NCBI GenBank assembly: GCA_036504075.1
Contig: DASXVX010000090.1
Coordinates: 1-64,000 of the forward strand
Reading direction: 5' to 3'
DNA: 64,000 nucleotides
DNA from: DASXVX01 sp036504075
GTDB taxonomy: Bacteria; Bacillota; Sulfobacillia; Symbiobacteriales; Symbiobacteriaceae
Position 1 is the stretch's first letter, and each line of letters opens with the position of its first letter. The translations under genes and the position numbers were made by a program. Below, piece after piece: positions 7,991-19,000 of the stretch. The notes beneath the pieces were generated by a model. The model worked only from the letters and a program-made list of their open reading frames with translations, was not told the origin of the DNA and searched no databases.

Positions 7991-9132
7991 TGCTGGGATT
8001 GACCGAACAACAAAAGACTCTGCGGGCCGAGACTCGGACCTTTTTGGATGCTGAGATCGCACCCTTGATGCCAGCCATGGATCAGGAAGAGGTCACGCCC
8101 CCCGCGGTGGTCAAAAAGCTGGCGGAACGCGGCCTCTTCGGGGCCGTGATCCCCAAGGAGTTCGGTGGCCAGGAGCTGGATGCCATCACCGTGGGCCTCC
8201 TCAATGAGGAACTCGGGCGGATTTCCTTTTCCATGCGGGACCTGATCTTTGTGCCCAGCATGGTGACCTACGCCATTGCCCGGTGGGGCGCCCGGGAGCA
8301 GCAGGAGCAGTGGCTCCCCCGGATGGCCACCGGCGAGGTGATTCCGGCCTTTTCCCTGACCGAGCCCAATGTGGGCAGCGACGCCAAGCGGGTGGAAACC
8401 CAGGCGACCCTGGCCGGTGATTCTTACATTCTCAATGGCCGCAAGAAGTGGACGACCTATGGGCAACTCGCCGACGTCTACCTGGTGTTTGCCGCCTGCG
8501 AGGGGAAACCCACGGCGTTCCTGGTGGAGCGTAACACGCCCGGCCTTACCGTCCGCCCCATGAAGGGCATTCTCGGGGCGCGGGCATCCATGCTGGCCGA
8601 ACTGGAGCTTAAGGATTGCCGGATTCCCGCTAAGAATCTTGTGGGCACCGTGGGCTTTGGTTTCCAGGCTGTTGCCTCAGCCGGACTGGAGTTGGGCCGG
8701 TACTGCATCGCCTGGGGAAGCGTCGGGCTGGCACAGGCCTGCCTCGAAGCATCCCTGAAGTATGTGCGGGAGCGGAAGCAGTTCGGAGTGCCAATCGGTG
8801 AACACCAGTTGGTCCAGCAGATGATTGCAGAGATGGTGGCCAACATCAAGGCGGCCCGACTGCTCTGTTACGAGGCTGGGCAGTACCGGGATGCCGGCGA
8901 CCCGCGGGCCGCTATGCATGCCAATCTGGCCAAGTATTATGCCTCGCGGATGGCGACCAGAGTGGCCAACGATGCCGTCCAGATTCACGGGGCGAACGGC
9001 GTCCACCCTGACTACCCCGTGGCCAGGTATTTCCGGGACGCTCGGGTAACCGAGATTATCGAAGGCACGACCCAGGTGCAGCAAGTCTTGATTGCCAGGC
9101 GGGCCATCCAGCAAGGTGACCTGCTTGACTAG
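7990..9132 (+). CDS. Acyl-CoA dehydrogenase-like flavoenzyme of extender-unit synthesis
   Basis: 380 residues with the full acyl-CoA dehydrogenase fold: FSLTEPNVGSDA in the middle beta domain, RKQFGVPIGEHQ, and the C-terminal TEIIEGTTQVQQ that carries the catalytic-Glu region. It is of the FkbI/ZmaI type, FAD enzymes that oxidise the semialdehyde on the small ACP to the carboxylate, completing the malonyl-type unit. The start overlaps the ACP stop. General fatty-acid oxidation is unlikely given the neighbours. Confidence 0.87.
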   Translation: MLGLTEQQKTLRAETRTFLDAEIAPLMPAMDQEEVTPPAVVKKLAERGLFGAVIPKEFGGQELDAITVGLLNEELGRISFSMRDLIFVPSMVTYAIARWGAREQQEQWLPRMATGEVIPAFSLTEPNVGSDAKRVETQATLAGDSYILNGRKKWTTYGQLADVYLVFAACEGKPTAFLVERNTPGLTVRPMKGILGARASMLAELELKDCRIPAKNLVGTVGFGFQAVASAGLELGRYCIAWGSVGLAQACLEASLKYVRERKQFGVPIGEHQLVQQMIAEMVANIKAARLLCYEAGQYRDAGDPRAAMHANLAKYYASRMATRVANDAVQIHGANGVHPDYPVARYFRDARVTEIIEGTTQVQQVLIARRAIQQGDLLD

Positions 9133-9201
9133 TCGACATGAACGGGTTCGAGTGCAAGAACGCTGACGCTATAGACCAGAGCCGAGAAGGGGGAGGCCAC
9201 G

Positions 9202-10401
9202 ATGAGGCTGGAATTCCAGTTACCCGTCCGGATCGATCGGGATATGGCGGACGAACTGGTCAAGGAATCGGCATATGTAGCGAAACAGATTAGCGCCTTC
9301 AGGGTCGAGGATGACCTGGAGACTGTAACCGTTGAGGTTGCGGAGACTGCGAACCCAGAGGATATCTCGGGCAAAGTTCGTCGTTATCTGTCAGCCATGT
9401 TGCGGGGATATCCCCCGCCTGCAACCAAGGTCTACAACACATACCACCGGACCGACGCCGGCCCGCTTGTGGAGGGTGTTTTCGACGAGTTGAAGCGCCG
9501 GCAGTGGGCCTTCGAAATCGGCGTGGGACATGTGGGCTTCGCCGGGCCGGCACTGAGGCTTTACGAATACATCGATCAGTACCTCGCCGAGCGCTATCAG
9601 GAACGGTTCGGGACACGCACGATCAGCTTTCCGGCGCTCATCACGCCTGGTAACCTGGCGCGCTGCGGGTACTTTGACTCTCACCCGAACAACGCCACCT
9701 GGGTAACGCACCTGGTCGAGGATGTCGACGCGATTGAGCAATTCCGAGCCGCCAACACTGACATCCGCGCCCCGAAACTACCGAAGCCCGAGGAATTGGA
9801 AACCCCGGCGGCATGCCTCAATCCGGCCGCGTGCGATCCGTTGTACTACGTCCTGGAGAATCAGACCATGCCGTCCGAAGGCGTAGCCTATTCGTGGCTG
9901 GGGCGTGTGTTTCGCTATGAGTCCCGGAACACCAGGGACCTGGAGCGGCTGTGGGAGTTCAATGTCCGGGAACTCGTTTTCGCCGGCAGTGCGGAGTATG
10001 TCCAGCAGCAACGGCAGAAGGCCGTGCAGTTTACGGGGGAACTGGCGCAGCACCTGGATTTGGACATGAGTCTGGAGGTTGCCACCGATCCCTTCTTTGC
10101 CACGGTGGTGGCCGTCAAGCGCATGTGGCAGTTATCCATGGAAACCAAGGTCGAAGTTAAAGTGACCATTGGCAGTGAGCCGGACGGCCGTTTGCGGCGG
10201 ATCGCCGCCGGGTCGATCAATCTTCATGGTAAGTTCTTCGGTGAGCGGTTTTCGATCCACGCTCATGGCGGTGCTTCTGCCGATACGGCCTGCGTAGGCT
10301 TGGGTATCGAGCGGCTCATGCTGGCAGTTTTTGCCCAGCATGGCTTTGACCCGGAGCGTTGGCCGAAGCCCGTCCGGACCCACGTATTTCTGCCTGAATG
10401 A
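9202..10401 (+). CDS. SerRS-like amino acid:[carrier protein] ligase
   Basis: 399 residues; GGGGGAGG five bases before ATG 9202. It has the class II aminoacyl-tRNA synthetase core: motif 2 around WLGRVFRYES...WEFNVREL and motif 3 GLGIERLMLAVF. Residues fitting the zinc-binding set of archaeal-type SerRS and its truncated relatives are present: Cys205 or Cys211 (PAACDPLYY), Glu257 (VREL) and Cys364 (TACVGLGIER). Only a short N-terminal region of about 90 residues precedes the core, so the tRNA-binding arm of true SerRS is missing or replaced. Known relatives (for example from Bradyrhizobium) activate glycine or alanine and load a carrier protein instead of tRNA. Here it occupies the place of the serine-activating A protein ZmaJ in the zwittermicin pathway, so I infer it loads serine on the ACP at 7745-7990. 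Substrate is not proven. Confidence 0.82.
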   Translation: MRLEFQLPVRIDRDMADELVKESAYVAKQISAFRVEDDLETVTVEVAETANPEDISGKVRRYLSAMLRGYPPPATKVYNTYHRTDAGPLVEGVFDELKRRQWAFEIGVGHVGFAGPALRLYEYIDQYLAERYQERFGTRTISFPALITPGNLARCGYFDSHPNNATWVTHLVEDVDAIEQFRAANTDIRAPKLPKPEELETPAACLNPAACDPLYYVLENQTMPSEGVAYSWLGRVFRYESRNTRDLERLWEFNVRELVFAGSAEYVQQQRQKAVQFTGELAQHLDLDMSLEVATDPFFATVVAVKRMWQLSMETKVEVKVTIGSEPDGRLRRIAAGSINLHGKFFGERFSIHAHGGASADTACVGLGIERLMLAVFAQHGFDPERWPKPVRTHVFLPE

Positions 10402-10440
10402 TGACAAGGACCAAGTTCTCTGTGGAAAGGTGCATTCCCC

Positions 10441-13400
10441 ATGACTGACCTGCCGCCCGAGCGCATCCGGGAACCCATTGCGATCATCGGAATCGGATGT
10501 CGTATGCCTGGAGCTAACAACCCCGGGGAATTCTGGGACCTTCTCCGTGACGGTGTCGACGCGGTGACAGAGGTTCCGCGCGACCGCTGGGATGTTGACC
10601 GTTACTATGACCGCAACGGGCTGACCCCGGGCAAGACCAATTGCCGTACGGGCGGGTTTCTCAATGACATCGAACGCTTTGACGCGGGCTTTTTCGGAAT
10701 CAGTCCGCGGGAGGCCGTCAGTCTGGATCCACAACATCGACTCCTGATGGAAACCGCATGGGAAGCACTGGAGGACGGAGGGCAGGTCCCCGCACGGTTG
10801 GCCGGTAGTCAGACCGGTGTTTTCATCGGCTGGAGTTACTCTGATTACTTCCGAATCATGTGGCGGGACGTCTTGCGGCTCGATGCATATTCCGGCACGG
10901 GGACGACCGCATTCGCCGCCGCGAATCGCCTCTCATTCTTCTTTGATTTTCGTGGACCCAGTATTGCATTGGACACGGCTTGTTCTTCATCGCTGGTGGC
11001 CGTCCATCTTGCCTGTGAGAGTTTGCGCCGGAGAGAATGCCCGCTTGCTTTGGCCGGCGCTGTCAATATCATGCTCACGCCGGATATTCACATTCACATG
11101 TCAAAGCTGGGGGCGCTCTCCCGTAGTGGCCGCAGCCATACCTTCGACGCCGCGGCTGACGGTTACGTCCGAGGCGAAGGCGCCGGTATGGTGGTGCTCA
11201 AGCTCCTGTCCGAGGCGTTGCAGGACGGCGATCCGATCTACGCAGTGATTCGAAGCAGCGTGACGAATCAGGACGGGCGCAGTACTGCCCTGACCACGCC
11301 CAACCGCGACGCACAGGTAGCGCTACTGCGGGAAGCATACCGCCAGGCCGGGGTCTCACCCGGTCGGGTTCATTATGTGGAGGCCCATGGTACTGGAACG
11401 CCGCTCGGCGATCCGATCGAAGTGGAGTGCCTGGCTTCCGTCCTGGGGGAGGGGCGGCCCGCCGACCGCCCGTGCGCCATCGGGTCGGTGAAGAGCAACA
11501 TTGGTCACCTGGAGCCGGCTGCCGGCATGTCCAGCCTGATCAAGGTGGCTCTGTCCCTGAAACATGGCTTGATTCCGCCCAGCCTGCACTTTAAGGAACC
11601 AAACCCGATGATTCCGTTTGCGAGCATGCCGGTGGTTGTTCAGCAGGTGCTCAGCCCATGGCCGACCGCCCCGGGCGAAGCGGCGTTGGCTGGAATCAGT
11701 GCGTTCGGATTGGGCGGCAGCAACGCCCACGTCGTCTTGGAGCAGGCGCCAGGACCTGAACCCGCGCCCCGGGTCAGCGCCCCGGGACCCTGGATGCTGG
11801 CGATCTCGGCACATGTTCCGGAGGCGTTGCGGGCCTACGCCGGCGAGTATATCAAGCTCTTAGAGACGCCAGATGCTGTGCCGGGGGACATCTGCTACAC
11901 GGCGGCGGTCCGGCACACGCATCACAAACATCGGCTGGTGGTGGCCGGGCAAACGCGGGAAGCGCTGGCTCGGAGTCTGCGGGCCTTCCTGAACGGCAAG
12001 GGCGCACCGGGCCTGGCCCATGGCGAGGTGCAGCGCGCGACGATTCGCAAGCTGGCATTTGTTTTCCCGGGTCAGGGACCCCAGTGGTGGGCGATGGGAC
12101 GGCAGCTTTTGGAGCGGGAGCCGGTCTTCCGGCGGGCCCTGGAAGAATGCGACGCCATCATGAGTCGGTACGCAGACTGGTCGCTGCTGGCCGAGCTTAC
12201 CGCCGATGAGTCCAGTTCGCGTGTCAATGAGACCGACATGACACAGCCCGCCATTTTCGCCCTGCAGATTGCCCTGGCTGAACTTTGGCGTTCCTGGGGC
12301 ATCATGCCCGACGCAGTGGTTGGCCATAGCATGGGCGAGGTTGCGGCGGCGGTCGTGGCTGGTATCCTTACCCGGGAAGAAGGAGCCCATCTGATTGTGG
12401 AGCGGGCCCGTCTCATGAAACGTGCGGGGGGAATCGGCAAGATTGCCGCCGTGGGGCTGCCACTGGCGGAGGTGCGTGAGTGGCTGAAGGCCTTTGAAGG
12501 CCGCCTGAATATCGCGGCCAGCAACAGCCCGACATCCACCGCGGTTTCCGGTGATGCGGACGCCGTCGACGAGTTGGTGGCTGCCCTGGAGCAGAAGGAG
12601 GTCTTCGTCCGGGAGTTGCGAATGAACCTCGCCACGCACAGCCACCACATGGATGCGGCCCGGCCCGAGTTGGAGGTATCGCTGGCGGGGCTTGCGCCGC
12701 AGCCGGGGTCGGTCACGTTCTTTTCTACGGTAACAGGCCGGGCGGAGGAGGGCGGGTCTCTCGGCGCGGCTTATTGGGGACAGAACCTGCGCAATGCCGT
12801 CTTGTTTGCACCCACTGTGGAGCAGATGGCGCAGGCCGGCGTCACGGCCTTCTTGGAGCTGAGCCCTCATCCCACGCTGACGGCGGCCACGGGGGAGACG
12901 CTTCGGCGGATGGGGCGTGAGGACTTTGTCCTCTCCTGCTTGCGCCGGGACGACGACGAGACAAAAACGATGCGCACGGCGCTGGGCGCACTATATGTCC
13001 ACGGCTATCCGGTGGCCTGGGAACGGGTCTATCCGTCCGGGACGTGCGTCGGCCTACCGCTCTACCCGTGGCAGCGTGAACGATACTGGCTGCCGTATCA
13101 TCGTCCCGGGGTTTCCGTCGAGGAGGCGGAACGGACGAGCCGGACCCGCTCTGGTGCGGGCCATCCGCTTCTAGGACCGATGCTGGCGGCCGCACAACCG
13201 CGCGGTACTTTCTACTGGGACCAGTTATGGAGCAGCGAGTCGCTGGAGTACCTGCGACACCATTGCGTCCAGGGCGACGTTCTGATGCCGGCGGCTGCCT
13301 ACATCGAGATGGTTTTGGCGGCTGCACGCCAGGGATTTGGGGACGGTGCCCGGGCGCTGGCTGACATCACATTCGCCGAACGGTTGGTACTATTGCCGGA

Positions 13401-16017
13401 TCAGCCTCGGCAGGTTCAGTTGGTTCTGTCGACCGAGTCTGACCAGTGGGCAGCCTTCAGTGTTTTGAGCTGCCCCGGTGATGACGCGACCAGGAACTGG
13501 ACACTTCATGTTACCGGACGGATTCAGCTCGGCGCAAATCTTGCGGCTAACCTGCCGGCGACCGGTGCGGACCAGTCAGAGACCCAATGGCCGGTGGATG
13601 CGGAGCCCATCGACGTGAAAGCGATGTACCGGCTGTTCTCGGAGCAGGGAATCGAGTACGGCCCGACGTTCCGGGGCGTCAAAGAGGTGCGGGCGAGCGG
13701 CCTGCTAGCGTTCGGGCGGGTTCGCCCCGTGCCGCAGATTGAGTCGGAGGCTTCGGCCTACGGCCTGCACCCGACGCTGCTCGACGCGGCGTTGCACGTG
13801 GGTGAATACTTGGCCGTGTCCCGCTACCGGAGCCTCTACCTGCCTGTCCATCTCGACCGCTTTCACTTTTGGCGGCGGCCTGATGGCGAAATCAAGGTGA
13901 GGGTACGGCTACATGCGGAGGATTCCCAACATCCCGAATTGCTCACGGCCGACTTCTGGCTGTACAGCCGGGACGGCGAACGGGTGGCGGACCTACAAGG
14001 GCTTCAGCTTCGCCGACTCGCCGGAATCGCCCGACCCCCTGCTGAAGATGGGTTGCTGTATGAGGTGGAGTGGCAGCCAAAACCACTGCCGACGCAGGCG
14101 GACCAGGTTTCGGAGGGGACGTGGCTGATTCTCGCCCCTCACGATGCGGCCGGTACGGCGTTGGGCGACCGACTTGCAGCCGAAGGCCGGCAGAGTGTGT
14201 TGGTGTTCGCCGGCGAGACCTACCAGGCGCCGAAGGACGGTGTGGCGCAGATCAACCCGGTGAATCCCGAAGATTTTCGCCGACTGCTGCAAGACATATT
14301 TGGCAATCGGCCCGGGCGTTGCGCCGGCGTGGCTCACCTTTGGGGGCTGGACACGCCGACGGGTGAATTGCTGCCGTCGGACCTGGACCGGGTGCAGGAG
14401 TTGGGGTGCAAGGCCGTATTGCATCTGGTGCAGGCGCTGGCGCTCACCGGGTGGTCGACAATGCCGAGGCTCGGCCTGGTAACGCGGGGGGCCAGAGCGG
14501 TCAAGAGTCAGGAACGATTCGTCTCTGCAGCCCAGGCTTCCCTGGTGGGGATGGCACAGGTGGTTGCTCTGGAGATGCCGGCCTTGCGGTCTCTCAGTGC
14601 GGACCTGGACCCCGGGGCGTCGGCGGTTGATGTGGCGGTCCTGGCTGCCGAACTCCTTACTGCGGATGATGAGAACCAGGTCGCATATCGCGGCGGCCAG
14701 CGCTACGTGCCCCGGCTTGTGCGCATGGCACCAGCCGGGATTTCGGCAGGCCGGAACGCAGACTCCGTCGGGAATGGCCTGACACAAGTGGGCACGATCC
14801 GCAACGACAGTACTTATCTGGTGACCGGAGGGCTCACCGGCCTCGGCCTGCTGACCGCCCAGTGGTTGGTCCAGACGGGTGCGCAGCACTTGGTGCTGGT
14901 CGGTCGGCGTCCCGCTTCGACGGAAGCGGCGGCGATCATCGACGGCTTGCGGGCCACCGGAGCAGACGTGCTCATCCAGCAGTGCGACGTGTCAGACCGG
15001 GAGCAACTTGCCCGATTACTGGATGAGATTCGGCGAGCGCTACCGCCGCTGCGGGGCGTTGTACACGCAGCCGGCGCCCTCGATGACGGACTGCTGGTTC
15101 AGTTAACGGCCGAGCGTTTCGATGTTCCGCTTCGGCCCAAGGTTTACGGTGGCTGGAATTTGCACGTGCTGACGCAGCACGATCCCCTGGATTTCTTCGT
15201 ATTGTATTCATCCGCAGCCGCCGTGTTGGGTTCCGCAGGACAGGCGAACTATGCAGCGGCGAACGCTTTCATGGATGCCCTGGCCCATGATCGGAGTAAC
15301 CGCGGCCTGCCGGCTATTTCCATAAACTGGGGCCCGTGGTCCGGCATCGGCATGACGGCGCAGTCTGACCGTGCCGAACGATTTGCCTGGAACGGTTTGG
15401 GGCTGATTGCCCCGGACAGCGGCCTGCAGGTGTTGGAACGGCTGTTTTCAACGGCGAGGGTGCAGGCCGTGGTCCTGGACGCCGAATGGAATCGCCTGGT
15501 CCAGGCATATCCGCAGGGGGCGCAGACCCGGTTCTTTGCCAAGCTGGTGGAAATTGATCAGGCCGCCGAAAAGACCAGGGTCGTCGACTGGCGCGGGCGG
15601 CTCGCCGAAACCGACGCTACCGGTGGTCGTGGCCTGCTTGAGTCCCTTCTGCAGGCGGAGGTGGCCCGAATTCTTCGGCTCGCCCCGGCCCGCGTGGACA
15701 TACACGTGCCGCTCAACCGTCAGGGTCTCGATTCGCTGACGGCAATGGAGGTGCGGAACCGCCTTGAGGCTGAGCTGAAGGTGGCGGTTCCGGTAACCAG
15801 ATTCCTGACGGGGGCCGACATCGCCGAACTGGCCGGCGAACTGGCCGGGCTGATCGCCCGAGCACCTGCCCAGGCGGCGCCGGTCGTGGCGGAGCAGTCA
15901 GCCTCCATCGGGCAGGGCGAAGCCCGGCAAATCCTGGACCGGATCGATCAGATATCCGAGGACCAGGTCAAAGAACTGCTTCGGAGCATGCTGGCAAAAG
16001 GGGAGGGGAAATCATGA
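10441..16017 (+). CDS. Type I PKS module 2: KS-AT-DH-KR-ACP with unusual AT
   Basis: 1858 residues from ATG 10441 (GGAAAGG upstream). KS: Cys181 in DTACSSSL, with HGTGTPLG and NIGH motifs. AT: about 525-830, Ser630 in GHSMGE. The specificity loop reads LATH (730-733) followed by SHHMD, neither the malonyl HAFH nor the methylmalonyl YASH; this fits an uncommon extender such as aminomalonyl-ACP. DH: His941 in HCVQGDVLMP and Asp1115 in LLDAALH, both catalytic residues kept. KR: about 1455-1640 with LDD at 1547-1549 (B-type) and the SS...NYAAAN active site. ACP: Ser1765 in GLDSLTAME. The stop overlaps the next gene (ATGA), so PKS 2 and NRPS 1 are coupled. It directly follows the extender cassette. 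Confidence 0.93.
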   Translation: MTDLPPERIREPIAIIGIGCRMPGANNPGEFWDLLRDGVDAVTEVPRDRWDVDRYYDRNGLTPGKTNCRTGGFLNDIERFDAGFFGISPREAVSLDPQHRLLMETAWEALEDGGQVPARLAGSQTGVFIGWSYSDYFRIMWRDVLRLDAYSGTGTTAFAAANRLSFFFDFRGPSIALDTACSSSLVAVHLACESLRRRECPLALAGAVNIMLTPDIHIHMSKLGALSRSGRSHTFDAAADGYVRGEGAGMVVLKLLSEALQDGDPIYAVIRSSVTNQDGRSTALTTPNRDAQVALLREAYRQAGVSPGRVHYVEAHGTGTPLGDPIEVECLASVLGEGRPADRPCAIGSVKSNIGHLEPAAGMSSLIKVALSLKHGLIPPSLHFKEPNPMIPFASMPVVVQQVLSPWPTAPGEAALAGISAFGLGGSNAHVVLEQAPGPEPAPRVSAPGPWMLAISAHVPEALRAYAGEYIKLLETPDAVPGDICYTAAVRHTHHKHRLVVAGQTREALARSLRAFLNGKGAPGLAHGEVQRATIRKLAFVFPGQGPQWWAMGRQLLEREPVFRRALEECDAIMSRYADWSLLAELTADESSSRVNETDMTQPAIFALQIALAELWRSWGIMPDAVVGHSMGEVAAAVVAGILTREEGAHLIVERARLMKRAGGIGKIAAVGLPLAEVREWLKAFEGRLNIAASNSPTSTAVSGDADAVDELVAALEQKEVFVRELRMNLATHSHHMDAARPELEVSLAGLAPQPGSVTFFSTVTGRAEEGGSLGAAYWGQNLRNAVLFAPTVEQMAQAGVTAFLELSPHPTLTAATGETLRRMGREDFVLSCLRRDDDETKTMRTALGALYVHGYPVAWERVYPSGTCVGLPLYPWQRERYWLPYHRPGVSVEEAERTSRTRSGAGHPLLGPMLAAAQPRGTFYWDQLWSSESLEYLRHHCVQGDVLMPAAAYIEMVLAAARQGFGDGARALADITFAERLVLLPDQPRQVQLVLSTESDQWAAFSVLSCPGDDATRNWTLHVTGRIQLGANLAANLPATGADQSETQWPVDAEPIDVKAMYRLFSEQGIEYGPTFRGVKEVRASGLLAFGRVRPVPQIESEASAYGLHPTLLDAALHVGEYLAVSRYRSLYLPVHLDRFHFWRRPDGEIKVRVRLHAEDSQHPELLTADFWLYSRDGERVADLQGLQLRRLAGIARPPAEDGLLYEVEWQPKPLPTQADQVSEGTWLILAPHDAAGTALGDRLAAEGRQSVLVFAGETYQAPKDGVAQINPVNPEDFRRLLQDIFGNRPGRCAGVAHLWGLDTPTGELLPSDLDRVQELGCKAVLHLVQALALTGWSTMPRLGLVTRGARAVKSQERFVSAAQASLVGMAQVVALEMPALRSLSADLDPGASAVDVAVLAAELLTADDENQVAYRGGQRYVPRLVRMAPAGISAGRNADSVGNGLTQVGTIRNDSTYLVTGGLTGLGLLTAQWLVQTGAQHLVLVGRRPASTEAAAIIDGLRATGADVLIQQCDVSDREQLARLLDEIRRALPPLRGVVHAAGALDDGLLVQLTAERFDVPLRPKVYGGWNLHVLTQHDPLDFFVLYSSAAAVLGSAGQANYAAANAFMDALAHDRSNRGLPAISINWGPWSGIGMTAQSDRAERFAWNGLGLIAPDSGLQVLERLFSTARVQAVVLDAEWNRLVQAYPQGAQTRFFAKLVEIDQAAEKTRVVDWRGRLAETDATGGRGLLESLLQAEVARILRLAPARVDIHVPLNRQGLDSLTAMEVRNRLEAELKVAVPVTRFLTGADIAELAGELAGLIARAPAQAAPVVAEQSASIGQGEARQILDRIDQISEDQVKELLRSMLAKGEGKS

Positions 16018-19000
16018 GCGGTAATCTCCCCGATCTGGACGGGCTTTCTCCTGAAGAGGCGCGATCGCTCCTCGAACGCATGCTGCGGCAGGCGATCGAA
16101 CCGACCCACCCACTTTCGTATAACCAGCGCTCCATGTGGTTTCTGCAAAACCTGGATCCCCAGAGTGCCGCCTACAATCTGAACTTCGCGGCCACTATTC
16201 GCTCGGCTTATGATGTCGGGGCGATGCGCAGTGCGCTACAAACCATGATCAACCGCCATGCGGTTCTGCGCACGGTCTTTGTCGCGGAGGACGGCATGCC
16301 GCTACAGCAGGTCCGTGAAAAGGTGGAACCACCCTTCCAGGTGGTGGACGCCAGTGCCTGGGACGACACGACCCTGGGGAACCGGGTGGCGGAGGAGGCG
16401 TATCGTCCCTTCCAACTGGACCAGAGTCCGTTGGTCCGGTTCTGGCTTTTTGTGCGCGGGCCGCAAGCGGCTGTTCTGCTTTCGACCTTCCACCATATCA
16501 TCAGCGACTTCTGGAGCAGCGTTTTGTTCATGGAGGAGTTCAGCGGGCTTTATCGGGCCACTGCCGCAGGCCGGGAGATGGTGCTGCCGTCTGTTAGGCT
16601 GCAATACACCGATTTTGTCCGGTGGCAAAGCGAGATCATGAACGGGCAGGAGGGCGACAGACTCTGGGCGTACTGGCGGGAGCGGCTCCCCAATGACCTG
16701 CCGGTGCTGTGCCTCCCGACCGACCGGCCCCGGGGTCCGGTGCAGACCTTCCATGGTGATGTCTGTTCTTTTGCGGTGGATGAAGTCCTGACAGAGCGGT
16801 TGTGGGCTGTGGCGAACGAAGTCGGCGTCACGCCTCTGGTGTTGCTGCTGTCTGCATTTCAGGTATTGCTCTATCGCCACTCGGGGCAGGAGCACTTCCT
16901 GGTGGGAACGCCGACACTGGGGCGTACCCGGCCAGAGTTTGCCAACGTGATCGGCTACTTTGTCAATCCGGTACCGATTCGGGCCGATCTCTCGCCCGAC
17001 TTGCCGTTCACGGCGCTGGTCGGCCGGGTCAGTGACATGGTGCTCGGCGCACTGGATCATCAGGATTTTCCGTTCCCGTTGTTGGTCGATCGGCTGCATC
17101 CCAGGCGAGAGCCGGGCTACCCGCCGCTGATCCAGGTCATGTTTAACTTTGAGAAATCGCACGAAGAAGCCCGACAGGGTACGGCGCTTTTCATCACGGG
17201 GCAGGCAGGCGCACAGATGAACATGGGTGGCCTGGAACTGGAGTCCTATGCCCTGCAACAACGGATCGCCTCTTTTGATCTGGAACTGGTGCTGGAAAAG
17301 GTCAACGGGAGGCTGTGGGGAGCACTCCAGTACAACAGCGACCTGTTTGACCGCACGACGGTGTTGCGGATGGCGAAACGGTTTCAGACGCTCCTTTCCG
17401 GCATTGCGGAAGCACCGGATCGACCTGTGGCCGATTTACCCCTTCTCACTGCCGACGAGCTGCGGCAACTGGCGGTCTGGAACAGAACGGATGTTATCCG
17501 TGCGCCTGGCCTCTCACCGGTGCACCAGGTGGCAGAGCAGGCGCGTCTCCGGCCGGACGCCACGGCGATCATGGCGCTGGACGGGCCGTTGACCTACCGG
17601 GAATTGAACCGGCAGGCCGACGTGCTGGCGGCCGGTCTGCAGCAGGATGGCCTGGCTGCAGGCTGTCCTGTGGGCATTCGGCTTTCCCCTTCGCCGGCGG
17701 CCGCGGTGGCGTTGCTGGCCGTGCTGAAGGCGGGCGGAGTCTGCCTGCCGCTGGACCCGAATGAGGCGCCGCAGCGTCAGGCCCACATGCTCCATCAGGC
17801 CGGGGCGGAGGTGCTTCTCACCAGCGGACGCTTCCCCACCGTTGAAGTGGCAGGCGTGCGGTGCATCGACCTGGACCAAATCGACCTGGTGCCAGGCGGC
17901 GAACCGGCGACGATTCTGCCGCACACCGTCTCTGATGACCAGCCGGCCTTCCTTTTCCATCGCCCGGGTCCCGGAGGTCAGCCGCAGGCGCTGCCCGTCT
18001 CCCACCGAGCGCTTTGCAACCGGCTGGACTGGCTGCAGGAGACGTTCCAACTGACGGAGGCTGACCGAGTCTTACATAGCGCTCCACTCACCTCGGCCGC
18101 TGCACTGCGGGAACTCCTCTGGCCGTTGACCGTAGGCGCCCGTGTGGTGTGCGCCGGCCAGGGCGACGCTCTGGAAGGGCGTCGGATGACCGACCTCGTT
18201 GCTACCCGGGGGATTACCGTGCTATCGTGCGTGCCGTCTGTTCTGGCCCACATGTTGGATGAGCAGGACCCGGTTGAACCGGGCCGTCTGCGGTTGATCA
18301 TGTGCAGTGGGGAACCGATGTCGCAGGCGCTGGCACAGAAGGCGGCCGATCGATTCCATGCCGCTGTGCATAGCCTCTACAGTACAGCCGGAGCGGGCGG
18401 TGAAGCGCTGCATTGGCACTGTGCTTCCACGGAGGCCGGCCAACTGCCGCTTCTCGGGCGCCCGATTGCCAATGTGCGGGCACACATCCTGGATGGCCGT
18501 GACCGACCGGTGCCGGTCGGGGTGACGGGGGATCTGTGCATCGGCTTCGCCGGATCCGCGACGTTGTTTAAGACGGGCGACCGGGCCCGGCAACTGCCGA
18601 GCGGGATCATTGCCCACGCGGGCCGGTCCGACGGTCATATCCGGCTGCTGGGGCATAGAGTCGATCCCGAAGAGGTCCGGGCGGTGCTGGCCGGGCATCC
18701 CGCGGTGGGTGCCGTCGAACTTGCGCTACAGGAGCGCGGGGGCGGGGACGCCGCCGTGGTGGCTTACGTCGTCCCGCGGGACAAGGGCGCCCTCCGGCTC
18801 GACGACCTGCGCACATATCTGCGAGAGCGGTTACCAACCTGGATGATGCCGGCGGCATTCCGCCGTTTAGACGAACTGCCCCTTACGCCGGACGGTCGGG
18901 TTGACCACGCCGCCCTGCCAGTCGTGCCGGAGGCGGTACTGGAACCGGAGCGACCGTTCGTCGTACCGCGGACGCCGCTGGAGGCGGCGATTGCGGCCGT

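Noticed and set aside
6839..9132. Methoxymalonyl-ACP or hydroxymalonyl-ACP pathway
   Set aside because: The trio would fit, but there is no FkbH-like glyceryl-loading enzyme and no FkbG-like O-methyltransferase; the SerRS-like ligase favours aminomalonyl.
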